From contig JNEU01000708.1 in NCBI GenBank assembly GCA_000697475.1, positions 1 to 61,403 of the forward strand: a DNA stretch of 61,403 bases, given 5' to 3'. The stretch is from Lichtheimia corymbifera B2541 (Eukaryota > Mucoromycota > Mucoromycetes > Mucorales > Lichtheimiaceae). Position numbers and translations under genes: made by a program. The first letter of the stretch is position 1; every line of letters begins with the position of its first letter. The notes below the pieces were generated by a model. That model was not told the origin of the DNA. It saw nothing but the letters and a program-made list of their open reading frames with translations, and did no database searches. Below, piece after piece: positions 12,301-30,160 of this stretch.

Positions 12301-12541
12301 ATAGGTTATGTACAATGAAAAATGTCTAAAAGTGTATGTGTGGCAGGACTCAGCCCCATCCATCAATAAGAAATAGCCCACCAGGGGAGGGGGAGAAAAA
12401 AAAAGGAGTGGAGAAGGAGGAGGATATAATGGAGGATTCGCTCCCTGATGGAACAAAGAAAAGAAAAAGCATTAACAATACAATGAGAGAGTGAGAGAGA
12501 GTTTGTATGAGGTATACTACATGGGAAAATAAAAAAAGAGA
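9384..12541. other. 3.1-kb gene-poor stretch
   Basis: No gene is supported here. A TATA-like GTATAAAAG occurs near 10225 but is not followed by a convincing coding region. A 41-codon frame at 10328 (MITAFFILFIEATKRAQ...) has a hydrophobic start and one Lys-Arg, and is too weak to call. A 138-codon frame on the minus strand at 10321-10737 has no recognisable domain. The 3' end near 12400-12500 is purine-rich. Confidence 0.45.
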
Positions 12542-14321
12542 TCAAGAGGAAGAAGATGGGTCAATGAGTTGTTGTTTTTTGGCATTGGACCAAAAGACAT
12601 CATGCAATCGATAGATATATCCAGAAAAGGTGGATCCTTTGCTTCCAATAAAGAACCATCCACGACTGGCCACTGAAGCATCCACCAAAGGAAGCAAGAA
12701 TTTGCGCATGCTGTTGCCTGTGTTGGGATCCAAGACACGGTCCAATGCATCCCATGCTTCCAATGAAATCACTTCATCCAATGTAAATGTGCAAGGATAC
12801 CGTTGCCATATCGGGGCAAATGCTGGATTGTCTCGAGGTGACCTTGCATCGGTAGCAAGATAAATCATGGTAGCCTCACCGCGTTTTGCCATGGTCAAGC
12901 ATTGTTGCAGATTAGGTGGTGTTGATGTTGATGATGTGATGACTTTTTGTTGCTGACTGGTGCTGCTGCGGGATTCCAACGCTTTGCCGATTTGAGACAC
13001 GATGCTGTAAATATTTTCCGGCAATGCCTTGACAAACCATCCATCACCCGATCTATTATCGCAACTCTATATCAATATCCGCGTGTGACAACATTGTGTG
13101 TATACGTACCTGACGTGTAATCCAATAAAGTTGCCTTGTCCACCCAATGTTTCCACGATTTGTTCTGCTACGGCCAGCACAGCAGGATGTCGATACGTAA
13201 TACTCCGTTGAAGGGTGCGTAGGAATTCATAATGTTCAGGTCGTCGAATAGGTAATTTGCCAGTACCAAACAGACTTGAGAAATGAATCAGCTTTTCTTG
13301 TCGCTTGCGTAATTCGAAAATATCAAGGCTTTCAGCATATTTGCCCAGTCGGTGCGACTTGCGTGGTGTATCAAAGATTCGCCAGTCGTACCGTGTCGCT
13401 CCTATTTTTGGGTGGTGGTCAATATACATGTGTGTATACACACACAGACATCCTCATTCAATTTACCTTTAAAGAATAAAATGTCACCATCGACATAAGA
13501 GCCATTGCCTTGATCAGGAACACCAGCACGGCGAATATGATACTTTTCTTCCAACCAATCGAAATCCGAGCGTTCTCGTAATACAATGCGTACATGTTCT
13601 TTGGCCCATGACAAGTCAAAGATTTCATCAAAGGGCACAACAGAATGACGTGATCGATCAGGACAAGGCACATCCCAAAATGCAAGGTCGTCAGCAAGGA
13701 ATTCACAAATATCAGTGGCGGGCATCGTTGAATCATTTTCCTTGACAGGGTCGTGTAACATATGTTCCAGGTGTAATTTCCCAAAATAGCTCCAGCCAAA
13801 CGCCTCTCCCAACAACGCTCGAGGAAGGATCAAGGTGCGATTCAGGTACCATGCCAACAAGATACCATTCTCCACTAGAAACATAATGACATTCAATAAC
13901 ATGCAAAGACAAGGCGGTAATAGTCGTAGTAGTAGTTACCTTGAATAAGTTGATTCTGGAACCCACTATGAGTAAAGAATGTAATAAACTTTTCATCTGG
14001 ATCATATGAAGGAGCATCCAGCTGTTGTTGTTCAATAGGTGGTGTGGGCGTTGGTTGCTGCTGCTCGTCGTTGTCATGGTTATCGCCATTGGGAGGTGGA
14101 TTCAATAAAGTATATATACTACTTTCTACGATGGCATCGGTGGGTGGAGGAGGTGCTGCTCGATAAGAGGGTAATGTTGCCGGTCGTGTATATTGCCATC
14201 GCCAGGATGGTTCAACGAGATCGGGGTCGTCAATGTCGGATGATAGTCGAGGGATGACGAAAAAGAACAAGTAGATTATGGATAGGACTGCCAGTAACGT
14301 CACTTTGCTTCGAAAAATCAT
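12542..14321 (-). CDS. GDP-fucose protein O-fucosyltransferase-like protein
   Basis: This minus-strand gene of about five exons encodes a type II membrane protein. The N-terminal anchor LLAVLSIIYLFFFVI (residues about 8-22) is followed by a Pro/Gln-rich stem. The catalytic region starts with FITFFTHSGFQNQLIQ, joined across an intron to VENGILLAWYLNRTLILPRA, which is the first block of the O-fucosyltransferase family (PF10250). The signature IGLHVR, with the conserved His-x-Arg for GDP-fucose binding, closes the next-to-last exon. The C-terminal block RGWFFIGSKGSTFSGYIYRL matches the family's third motif. It should be a lumenal Golgi or ER enzyme that transfers fucose to protein or glycan. The substrate cannot be told. 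It is the second fucosyltransferase-like gene within 8 kb and is divergent from ferritin across about 660 bases. Confidence 0.85.
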
Positions 14322-14978
14322 CGAGGGGTGTGTGTGTATATATGTGTGTATGCGATAAAGAAAAAAAAGAGAGACTGAGGCTGGTGTGTGTGTATGTGTG
14401 TGTGCGTATCAGGAAATGGAAGGAGGGGAAAAGGTTATGTAATTATATGGTGTGAGTGTGTGTGTATTATGTCCGTAAAGTAAGGGAAAAATGATATGAA
14501 ATATACACACACACGCAGCAGCAGCAGCAGTAAGGAGATTAGTAAAAGGGAAAAAAGTTAAAGGAAAAAGGAGCAAGTCAATAACAAGGAGTATATATAT
14601 ATAGTATTGAAGGAGTCGCTGCCAATATATAAAAGAGGAGCAAAAAGTCGTGGCTGGGTACGTGCGTTGCCATGACATTAAAGCACCACTGAGTCTAACA
14701 ACGCGCGTTTCTTTTTTCGGAGACCCACTCTGGGAAAACTTTTTTCACCTCGAAATCCCGTACAAGCGCGTGAGTGAATGCGTCTTCTGTTTTGGCTACA
14801 CAAAAACATATGCGTGGAACTGATTGATTATCTTTTCCTTGGATGTGTCTTGTATGCATAAACAATACCAACCTTATAAAAACACACAAGACGCGTCGTT
14901 TCGTTTTCTTTTCCCTCATCTCTCTCTCTCTCTTCATTGATCTTTTTTTCAACCCCCTACTCTTTTTTTTTTCTTATC
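14322..14978. promoter_or_regulatory. Shared divergent promoter region of the O-fucosyltransferase-like gene and ferritin
   Basis: Between the two divergent start codons lie GT-rich runs on the left, a GCAGCAGCAGCAGCAG run near 14515-14530, a TATATAAAAGAGG box (about 14623-14635, minus orientation unclear), and a strong CT tract followed by a T run (about 14918-14975) just before the ferritin ATG. One AGATAA-type GATA site on the minus strand near 14830 could be read by an iron-responsive GATA factor, but a single site is weak evidence. Confidence 0.4.
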
Positions 14979-15809
14979 ATGTCGTTGGCCAAGCAAAACT
15001 TCGCTACTGCCTCTGAGGAAGCTCTCAACCAACAAATCAACACTGAGTTGCAAGCCTCTCAAGTGTATCTTTCCATGAGCGCATGGGCCCAACATACCTC
15101 GGTTGCCCTTCCAGGTAACAAACAACCAATGGGTTTACCTTCTTTCTCACGTTAACTCTTTTTCTATCCTAGGCTTGGAGAAATACTTTCGTGAATCCGC
15201 TCAAGAGGCAAGTTGATTGCATTGTTGTGTGTTGACATCCTTTCTTACATCTTTCATTTAGGAACGTGACCATGCTCAAAAGCTGATTGATTATGTCAAT
15301 ACCCGTGGTGGCAAAGTCATTTTGCGTGCCTTGCAAGCACCTGAGGTATATTGTTGTCCGGGAGGATCTTTTGTTTCTTTTTACTCACACGCACACGCAA
15401 AACATAGACCGACTGGAAGTCTGCCAAGAATGCAGTGGAAGCGGCTCTTCAACTTGAAAAGGGTGTGTGAGATATATGAAACAAGAGAAAAAGTGGAATC
15501 CTCATCTCTGCCATAGATGTCAACAAGTCCTTGCTTAATCTCCACAAGATTTCGGACGGCAACAATGATCCTCAAATGTGTGACTTTATTGAAAAGGAAT
15601 ATCTTGAAGAACAGGTTACTGCCATCAAGAAATTGGCTGACATGGTCACTCAACTCAACCGCGTGGGTGAAGGTAAATTGCACATACACATACGTTTATT
15701 CGAGATTACGTGTATCTAACATGTTTTTTTTCTAGGCCTTGGTGTGTATCTTTGGGACCAACAACTTTACGATGATGGTACTGGTGCTGGTAGCCGTGCC
15801 AGAGCTTAG
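14979..15809 (+). CDS. Ferritin, H-type
   Basis: Six exons encode a protein of ordinary ferritin length that stores iron as a ferric core in a 24-subunit shell. The start is [20 protein letters not shown]. Ferroxidase residues are all present: Glu in [10 protein letters not shown] with the nearby Tyr, the Glu-Glu and His of EERDHAQKL, the Glu of ALQLEKDVNKSL, and the Gln of EEQVTAIKK. That makes it an active H-type chain. [16 protein letters not shown] is the standard fourth-helix entry. The second intron (15208-15261) is GC-AG: the donor is AG|GCAAGT, and only this splice keeps the conserved EERDHA. There is no obvious signal peptide, so it is probably cytosolic. Fungal ferritin is known from Mucoromycota and generally missing from yeasts and Ascomycota. 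It converges on AFG2 with 127 bases between stop codons. Confidence 0.95.
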
Positions 15810-15936
15810 GATGAAAAAGTTGTTTACAATAAAAAGTCTATGTATGTGTGCGTCGTGTGAAATAGTCCAGATTGAAATTTCCAGGAATCGCATTCAAGTG
15901 TGTAACATAAATAACGCGTGTATTGATATGTATGTA

Positions 15937-18958
<3,022 letters not shown>

Positions 18959-19124
18959 AGTCCGCAACACACACGCGCGTTAGAAAAGTAAAGAGGGAAA
19001 TGCTGCCCAGCAGCTGAATTTTTAAAATAAATCCTGAGTGTGGGTGGACCAATCACGTCGACTTGACAACATTTTCTTATATTTGAGGAGAGAAGAAAAA
19101 CATGTAATTTTTATTGCCAATGCA

Positions 19125-22520
<3,396 letters not shown>

Positions 22521-24452
22521 GATTGTAAAAGGGCAGCTCTAGATGCCAAAGGAGATGGCAAATAACGTATAATGGGAAGGAAGCGACCAAGGTGGATGGG
22601 AAAATGTAACGTAAAGAGAAAGAACTTGTCGTATAGGTGGACGTTGGGTGTGGTGAGAAAAAGAGAGACGAGAAAAGAAAAAGAGAGAGAGAGAGCGACG
22701 ACAGAGAAAAGAGAGAGAGGAGAGGAGAGAGAGAGAATAGTGTATGTGTGTATCCAGTCAGCAAGCGAGTGAGAGTTCCATATGCGGTGTGGCTGGAGTC
22801 TAATAACATACACACCGCATGGCTCCTTTTCGCATAGTTTCACCTGCCGATGTGCTTTATGTCACGTGAGAGAATGCTGCTGCGTCTTTTTTTAAGGAGT
22901 CTTTATCGATGAATTGGTACCTTCACAAATATGCTGTGATGATTTGAAAAGGGATACCTGGCAACGTCGTTGTCAGGCAACGTTAATTTGCTGCACACCT
23001 TCCCATTCACCACAATACGGATATGTTAGTTTATAAATGAAAGCAAATGATTAGGCATTGTGTATCAAGGTGGAAGCTGCTGATACTACATTATATCAAC
23101 GTGAATTTATGCATGTGTACGATGCTTATCGATGAAGGTACTAAGGACTTTTTCCTCCATCTTTAATTGAAAAACGTCTCATTTCGCTTGATTTGAACAA
23201 ACCAACAAGTGATTTGTGATAGCAGATTGATGCCATTCTTTGAGGATGATGATGGATACATATTGTCAGCTGCCCCAATTTGGTAACTTTGGATCTATAC
23301 ATGGACAATCAATACGTAGGCTCGCCAAACATAATTCCTACTACTAGTCAAGGTGGCTACCAAGACAACCTCTCAGCTTATCACCATTTCCTCCTCTTTG
23401 CGGTTCACGGGAATTCACACATCCAGGCACGCATATAATAAAAAGGATGCTGTGCCTACAATGTTAAGGTGTATGTGTATATCATTCTGGGTAGTTCCGT
23501 TGTGAGCTGATGCCTTGAATCTTATACATAACTATGATTGCCAATGTAATGCACCCTTGGGGGAGAGGTAACGCTAACCATATTGCTATATAAATATATA
23601 CCACATTCTTTGAACCTAGGCCCCTGCCATAATCCAACGCCTTGGTGTACATACATACTTACCTACCTTATGGAATTGAAACCAACATGGTGATAACAAA
23701 TCCTGTGATACTGATCCACCTCAACAAATCCTGGTCCATGAAGAGGTAAGGGACACATTATAGCATGTATGTCATCTTTATTCTGTTGCATTCAATCTAC
23801 CATACACGCTCAACAAGTTTTATTTATTTGCATTGTGGGGGCCTTCTTGCATCATAATATCTTTGATTCACCCTGCATTTCGCTTGGGTCCCTCAGTTAA
23901 GTATATATTGTTACGTAGCTCAACAATGCAGTTGGACAAGATGCCTTTATATATCCGGCACCTGTATAGGTCTTTCTACACGGCAGCATATGATGCTGGA
24001 TATATAATCAATGTGGGATGTAGCATCCATTTTACTTTGAAACCATCCATCTCTGATCATCGATGTGATGATTATCCAATTTTGGTTGAGGCGTAGTAGA
24101 AAGTAGATGACACACTTTTTAAGCGCCTCGTGATGATCCTTGTACCACATAAAACATTATACGGGAATGTCAAACCAATTCATCCAGTATGCCCTTTTTA
24201 TTCCACTACCCATTCTTTGACACTGCTCAGCTATTCAACAAACATTCTTGAACATCCTACCTTCAAAAGACGAGCTGGTTTGCCATGTTCCCTTTTGGTT
24301 GGAGACCATAGCAGCCAACGACCTATTATGCATATGGCGACTCTTACACGTGACCAAAGCCCAAGGTTGACAACATACATAGTCCAATGCAAAAGGTATA
24401 ATTAGGTAGTATGTTTTATATTGAACAAGTAGTAATAGATAGGGTGTGTTAT
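22521..24452. other. Intergenic, YAK1 upstream region
   Basis: The first 300 bases hold a purine tract on the plus strand (22640-22740), which is a CT tract in the YAK1 leader. Further out no gene is supported. A 91-codon frame at 24130 and an 87-codon frame at 23833 have no recognisable features. Confidence 0.45.
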
Positions 24453-25455
24453 TTAGGCAATCAATTGGAGGGATGCTACAATAATGGCAGCTGCTGTACC
24501 AATGGCAGGAACAAGAGTCATGGCACCACTTTCATCATTGACGGCTTGAGCTGATACCTTTTCTTCATCACTATCACCGGAGCCTGAAGGATTTTGTGAT
24601 GCATTACCAGCATCGGAAGGAACATTATCAGCCGATGAAGAAGAAGACGAAGGAGCTGCTGACGAAGAAGGCGCTGCTGATGATGATACTGATTCGGAAA
24701 CACCAGGGACACCTGCTGATGATGGTGCATCACCAGCCGAGGATGATGGCAATGATGAAGGTTGTTCAGGCAAGGTAGAAGGCTCTTCAGGCAAAGTAGA
24801 AGGCTGTGGTGCAGATGTGGTTGTTGCAGGAGGTGGAGATGGATTGTTATTGCCACCACCAGTCGAAGGACCACTACCATCCATAGGACCACTATAATCA
24901 CCAGGGATAATATGCTGACAGCCCTTTTCACTAATTCCTCTGTTACAGTCGCCACGTTTATGCTAAAAACGACGTTGTCAGGATCAAAATGTCAATTGTG
25001 ATGAAAAATAAATGACTTACGCAGCAACGGAGACAATAGGTATTGCTTGAAGGCTCAATAAGGTTGACGAAATGCTTCCATCCACCTGCACACACAGCGC
25101 CCTTTGGCATGACAATATCGTATTGACCGCCTTCATCAGCTGGATCGAGATTCATCTTTACAGGATCAATTTGACCTGTCACTTGGATATAGTCGTCGGT
25201 GGCAACAAAGTGAGCCGATTGGATAAAACCATCAGCCAAAGTACCAGCTGCATCCGCATTGGGAGTCGAGCCCATACAAAAGACTTCGGCCTTGTATTCG
25301 GTACGAGCAATGTTGCGATCTTCTGAATCGGCTGGTGGCAAGAACGTACAAAAGTTGGTCGCGTCGACGAGTTCAAGCGTAATGGGAGCACCTCCTGCTG
25401 CAACACGTTGGAGTAACGCAGTGGTGGCAAGAGCAATGGTTAAAAAGGAACGCAT
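24453..25455 (-). CDS. Secreted GPI-anchored glycoprotein, Cys-rich N-terminal domain
   Basis: Two exons (25455-25021 and 24962-24453) give 314 residues. MRSFLTIALATTALLQRVAA is a signal peptide. The N-terminal domain runs from FCTFLPPADSED through LADGFIQSAHFV, DDYIQVTGQIDP, EGGQYDIVMPKG and HFVNLIEPSSNTYCLRCC, and across the intron to CNRGISEKGCQHIIPGDY. This Cys-containing pattern is shared by a broad family of fungal secreted proteins (the group that includes macrophage-activating glycoprotein-like proteins). A Ser/Pro/Ala-rich stalk of about 110 residues, likely heavily O-glycosylated, follows. The chain ends with a hydrophobic tail (MTLVPAIGTAAAIIVASLQL) after NDESGA, as for a GPI attachment signal. 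It should sit on the plasma membrane or in the wall. Its function is unknown. Confidence 0.85.
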
Positions 25456-27650
25456 TCGGATATAAAAGGAGTGTGGTAGGGGGGGAAAAAGAGAAAGAGA
25501 GAGAGAGAGAAAAGAGAATGGGATGTGGTGTGTGTCTTATTGTTATGAGATAGGGTCCCATTTTTATACGTATATAGTGAGCGGATAAACTCGACCAGCA
25601 GTTTTAATGTTGTACATGGAAGCATTCGCTTTTTTCTTTCATCTCGAGTTGCACCTCCATTTGCGGGCAATTGTTCCTTGCTGTTGACGACTTTTGTTTC
25701 CAAAACTCGGTAAATCCCATGTCCTTTTTTGCCAAACCATCATTGTATTTTTAGAAATGGTTATACATTGTCCATTGTATTCCTTATCCATCACCCATTT
25801 TGTGTACATCATCCAAAGAACAATATGCGTTTTTTTAAACTTTAATTGGATTCCGTTCAACCACCCCTGCATTCCATCTCCACGTCAAAAGTCAATTGCG
25901 TGTCTCGGTTGTATACATGTGTATGTGTGTGTGCGTGTATGAGATTATTGATAGAACAAAGGATCTACACGGGTCATGTTGAGCGAGGTAGCACATTATA
26001 TATATGTACGTTTTCCACCTTCCTATTCACGCCGTGTGAACCAACGGAGTCTGTGCTCAACTATAGTAAGCTTGTTTTTCACCCATGCTAAACCCCGGTG
26101 CGTGCAGTGTGTGCATACACGCTGGCTTATGTGTGGTATTTAATTCAATGAAAGGGTCGTAATTGCTTTCACTGTCATCATGAATGACGGGAGCATGATG
26201 CCATTGTTAAATATAAATATACTCTTAAAATGGTGAATTAGAGCGAGCGTTTTCCACATTGATTAGTTGTAAAAAGAGACATGGTTTCTATGTACGTGTG
26301 TCACACCACTAATTATTAGTTTGTGTTGCGTGAATCCAATCCCCGGCACCATTGCAGCAGGAATTCACCCTACCATCATATGGCTAGCTCGAAAAAGGGT
26401 CACCATTTTTTGTCTTTTATCATGGCACCGAATCGATTTCATAAAAGAAAAAACAACAACATGCGTATTCTTGTTGTCCTGTTGAATCCAAGATGTCATC
26501 CGAGGTGAAAAAGAAACGTCGGAGCTGATCTTGGATAGTGACACCTTGCCCCTTTTACATACACGAGGTACACACAACACACACCCATGGTGATTTGCGT
26601 GTTGTCAAAATAGGGGAGTCATGCTCAAGTTTGACAAACACCTATCTTACATGTCATTCAAAAAACGTCTTATATTACATTTGAAGCGTCTGTTGGATTA
26701 AGAATCGCAAAGTCGTCCCCGTATTTACATACATGATGGGGGCCAGAGAGGCACCAGAGTACAGGTGACGCTAACGATAATGCAATGATCATATGTATAC
26801 AAGCGCCAACATTTGAAAACCGTGCTGCTGCTCATGGAGATCATGTGTATAGCTAATGCGTACACTTCTCTGCAATTATAGCCTTGTTTGTGGCAACGTT
26901 TGTTGATGCATCGTTTTATTGCATATCAAGAAATAGCTATATTACAACTAGTTGTGTAGGCGCTTTCAAATCTACATACACGTTATAAAGACCTTTCACT
27001 ACATAACCAACGACTTCACCATGGAGAACGATGATTATAGCAAAACCGCAGGTGGTGATAGCAATTTTGTGATTTCAATCCATAGCATGAGACCTAAACA
27101 AAACGACATTTAGGACATGCATGACGATGGCTAATATTGGCGTTTCGGCGTTTTGCATTTGTGCTGTTGCCCCTTGGCTGTCAACGTCAATATTGTGGTC
27201 CTTATGTACGTAGGATGCATGCAAGAGCCAAACAAAGAACCGCCCATTACATCCAAACTGTCATTTCACAGAAAAAGAGAAAGCAACGCCCATACGCATT
27301 CATAGTCTGTGGCATTTTCATAGATGACCGAGATACATTATATATATGTAAATCGCCCAGCAATTACTATCACGATAACCCAAGTACCCAGGTACCTAGG
27401 TGTGCAGAAAATGATACATAGCATCTCTTTTTGCCCCTAGGTTGATGGTATTCCGCTCTATAGCCTCCCTTGTGTGCAGCATCACTGTAAGAACTTTGAT
27501 CGACGGCTACACCGCAGCATTTTAGGGCGTTAGAATTGAGAAATCAATGCACTACTTCAGCAGCTTCCTTTTGCAAACAACGACAAAAACTTTGTCGTGC
27601 TGCATTATTTTGCAAAAACGCCATCTCGTGACTTTTGTGTGCGCTCCTCC
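25456..27650. other. 2.2-kb intergenic stretch
   Basis: The start holds the GPI-protein promoter, with GA-rich sequence at 25486-25520 that is a CT tract in its leader and a TATA-like TATAAAAG near 25462 in minus orientation. The rest carries many short frames with no recognisable feature. Nothing else is supported except the inverted repeat listed at 27580. Confidence 0.45.
27580..27598. promoter_or_regulatory. 8-bp inverted repeat upstream of the peptide precursor
   Basis: ACGACAAA (27580-27587), spacer AAC, TTTGTCGT (27591-27598): a perfect inverted repeat 53 bases before the TATA box. The size and symmetry suit a dimeric transcription factor. The factor is unknown. Confidence 0.4.
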
Positions 27651-27658
27651 ATATAAAA
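27651..27658 (+). promoter_or_regulatory. TATA box of the peptide precursor gene
   Basis: ATATAAAA at 27651-27658. Transcription would start near 27680, which favours the ATG at 27711 over the in-frame ATG at 27678. Confidence 0.6.
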
Positions 27659-27710
27659 AGGGGCAGGGATAGAGAACATGATTCATAATTCAACGACTTT
27701 GAATACCATC

Positions 27711-28079
27711 ATGACCAAGTTTATTTCACTTTTCTGTATCACTCTAATGGCAGTAGCAGTATCCTCTGCTACACAACAGACCAATGGAAGTCCTGGCACC
27801 GGTACAGATGTAGTAGGAGGACATGTTGTTGGTGTTGACAGCAAGCCTGAAGCTCATATACACAAGCGTGATGAAGAACCAAAGCCTGAAGCTTATGCTA
27901 TCAAGCGCGGTTCTGTCAAGCGTGATGAAGAACCAAAGCCTGAAGCTTATGCTATCAAGCGCGGTTCTGTCAAACGTGATTCTATCAAGCGTGGCAGTAC
28001 CAAACGTGATGCTATCAAGCGCGGTTCTATCAAACGTGATGCTATCAAGCGCGGTTCTATCAAACGTGGCAGTATCTAG
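27711..28079 (+). CDS. Kex2-processed repeat peptide precursor (KEP-like)
   Basis: This single-exon gene encodes 122 residues. MTKFISLFCITLMAVAVSSA is a signal peptide. A pro-region follows (TQQTNGSPGTGTDVVGG and on), then a chain of short units separated by eleven Lys-Arg pairs, the classic Kex2 cleavage site. Units in order are DEEPKPEAYAI, GSV, DEEPKPEAYAI, GSV, DSI, GST, DAI, GSI, DAI, GSI and a terminal GSI. A degenerate earlier unit, DSKPEAHIH, precedes the first site. Full processing would yield two copies of an acidic 11-residue peptide and several tripeptides. The architecture matches fungal KEP proteins, a class that includes ascomycete alpha-type pheromones and precursors of cyclic peptides (dikaritins). 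I know of no such pheromone in Mucorales. No UstYa-like oxidase is in the window, so a RiPP role is not supported. The start is set by the TATA position; an ATG at 27678 is possible. It converges on HIS7. Confidence 0.8.
   Translation: MTKFISLFCITLMAVAVSSATQQTNGSPGTGTDVVGGHVVGVDSKPEAHIHKRDEEPKPEAYAIKRGSVKRDEEPKPEAYAIKRGSVKRDSIKRGSTKRDAIKRGSIKRDAIKRGSIKRGSI
27870..28067 (+). repeat. Coding tandem repeats, 54-bp and 30-bp periods
   Basis: Two 54-base copies (27870-27923 and 27924-27977) differ by a single synonymous base. They are followed by 30-base units starting at 27978, 28008 and 28038. All begin with GAT (Asp) straight after a Lys-Arg pair, so unit gain or loss keeps the frame and the processing sites. 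Confidence 0.85.
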
Positions 28080-28332
28080 GAGAACTCTATCAAGGTGCCA
28101 AGTGAAGCGATGAAAAGGCCTGTGAACCTGATTCGCAAAAGTTATTACGATGTAACTAGCTTTGGTGCATTCTTGTCCACCAGGAATGTATTATTCAATA
28201 AAAATCTCTGTACAAACTTCTTTTGGCACAATGATGCTTATATATATTGCGAAGATAGAATAGTAACAGGAGGAGAAAAACGATGTATACATGATGTTTG
28301 AGGTTGTGGGGAGGGGGGGGGAATAATTTGTT

Positions 28333-30055
28333 CTACAAGACAGGATCCAATGCTCTGCAGTTGACGTTGCACTTTGCTAAATGCTTCTTGACATCTTGAA
28401 TGGGGACTTCACGTCGATGGAAAATACCAGCAGCCAGGGCAGCTTCCACATTGGTCTTTTCAAAGACTTGATCAAAGTGCTCGACACAACCAGCACCACT
28501 TGAGGCAATGACGGGAATTTTGACAGCAGCCTTGACATCATTGATCAATTCAAGCTCATAACCGCTATTGGTACCATCACGATCCATGCAGTTGAGCAAG
28601 ATTTCTCCTGCACCCAGTGCTTCACATGCAATCACTAATTGACGCACATCCAAATCACGGCCTTCACGACCTCCCTTGACCGTGCATTGATACCAGCAGT
28701 ATTGTTCACCGTTAGGACCAGCCTGGCTATTCTTGACAACATGATGGGTGGTTTCACTGGGATCCTTGACATAGACACGACGAGGGTCGACTGAGATCAC
28801 AACGGCTTGAGCACCATAAGCTTTGGCAATGGTTTCAATGGCAGTGGTACCATCCTTTTGACCACCATTGGCATAATATTTCTCAGCAGCATACACAGCA
28901 TCCGAACCAATAGAGACCTTGTCTGCACCAGAACGGAAATATTCACCAGCCACTTCAAAAGCAGGATGCACGGTACCATCAGGATCCACCACATCACGGA
29001 TACCACCGCCAATGGTCAATGGGACAAAGACGGTTTCAGAGGTACGACGAAGCACTTCCAGCATAGGCAAATCACCCAAAGGACAATTACGGAAACTGGT
29101 GATGTTGAGAAAAGTCACCTCATCTGCGCCTTCTTCAAAGTAACGTCGTGCAAGATCCACAGGCTTGCCAAGGTTGCGTACATCGTTATCACCGCTCTTT
29201 TCACGCACATCGTATTGATCACCCTTCGTCACCACCAAATCACCAGCGTCATTGGATCGCACATCCAAACATGCGATGATACGCTTGCCAAGTCGATCGT
29301 GCTTGTAAATCTCGGGCTCCTTGATCATCACGGTCGATTCATCCACGATACCAGAACCAGTAAGGAAAGAACGCAATACACGCAGACCAGCAAATCCACT
29401 CTTTTCAGGATGGAACTGAGTAGCAAAGACATTGCCCTTTTGCACAGAGCTGACAAAGACTTCATCGCCATATTGAGTTGTGGTCAATGCCCAATCCCTG
29501 ACCTTTTCATCGTAAGGGACGGCGTATGAGTGAACAAAGTAATAGGATGATTCTTCGTTGATGCTGTAACTGATCGATTGTTGCTGTTGTTCCTCGGCTT
29601 GAGTAGGTTGTGTCTTTAAGATTTGAGAGGCATTCCAACCCATGTGAGGCACAGCCTTGGTCTCCTTGTTGAACTGCTTGACAATACCAGGAATCACACC
29701 CAAACCAGGGATATCACTTTCATCGGATCCTTCAAAGAGAGACTGCATGCCAACGCAAATACCCATAAAAGGTCGTCCAGAGGCAATATACTGCTTCAAA
29801 GGTTCAGAATAGCCCTTGCTATTCAATGCCTCCATCGCATGACCGAACGCTCCAACACCAGGGAAAATGAGTTTCTATGTTTACAACGTTAGGATATATA
29901 TAGAACACAAAGAGGTAGGCAAACTATACCTGTGCTTTCAAAATGTCGGATGGATCCTTGACGAACTCAATCTCATAGCCCAGTCGATTGACAGCATTGA
30001 CCAAGCTGCGGACGTTGCCAGCGCCGTAATCCAACATGTAAAGACCTGCTGTCAT
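28333..30055 (-). CDS. HIS7: HIS7, bifunctional imidazole glycerol phosphate synthase
   Basis: Two exons (30055-29930 and 29874-28333) encode 555 residues. The N-terminal half is the class I glutaminase (HisH): LYMLDYGAGNVRSLVNAVNR, then GVGAFGHAM, the nucleophile Cys82 in GICVGMQSLFEG, and the catalytic His and Glu in FHPEKSG. The C-terminal half, from about residue 235, is the HisF cyclase barrel: KRIIACLDVR, FLNITSF, LTIGGGIRDV, KVSIGSDAV, GEILLNCMDRDG and PVIASSGAG. The enzyme joins histidine biosynthesis to purine salvage by making imidazole glycerol phosphate and AICAR. The start at 30055 matches the family's beginning. An upstream in-frame ATG at 30178 would add a 41-residue extension with no family support. 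A Gcn4-type site lies 106 bases upstream. Confidence 0.95.
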
Positions 30056-30160
30056 TGTGTGTATATGTAAAAGTGTGTATGTGTGCTGGTGCAAGATAAT
30101 AAAGCGGTCGTCGGTAACTGGAACGGTTGATTTGACAGATGTCTCGTGGCTTGTCACGCC

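Noticed and set aside
27711..28079. Assignment as a ustiloxin-type RiPP precursor
   Set aside because: The Tyr-Ala-Ile is followed by Lys-Arg and not Gly, and no UstYa-like oxidase or other biosynthetic gene is in the window.
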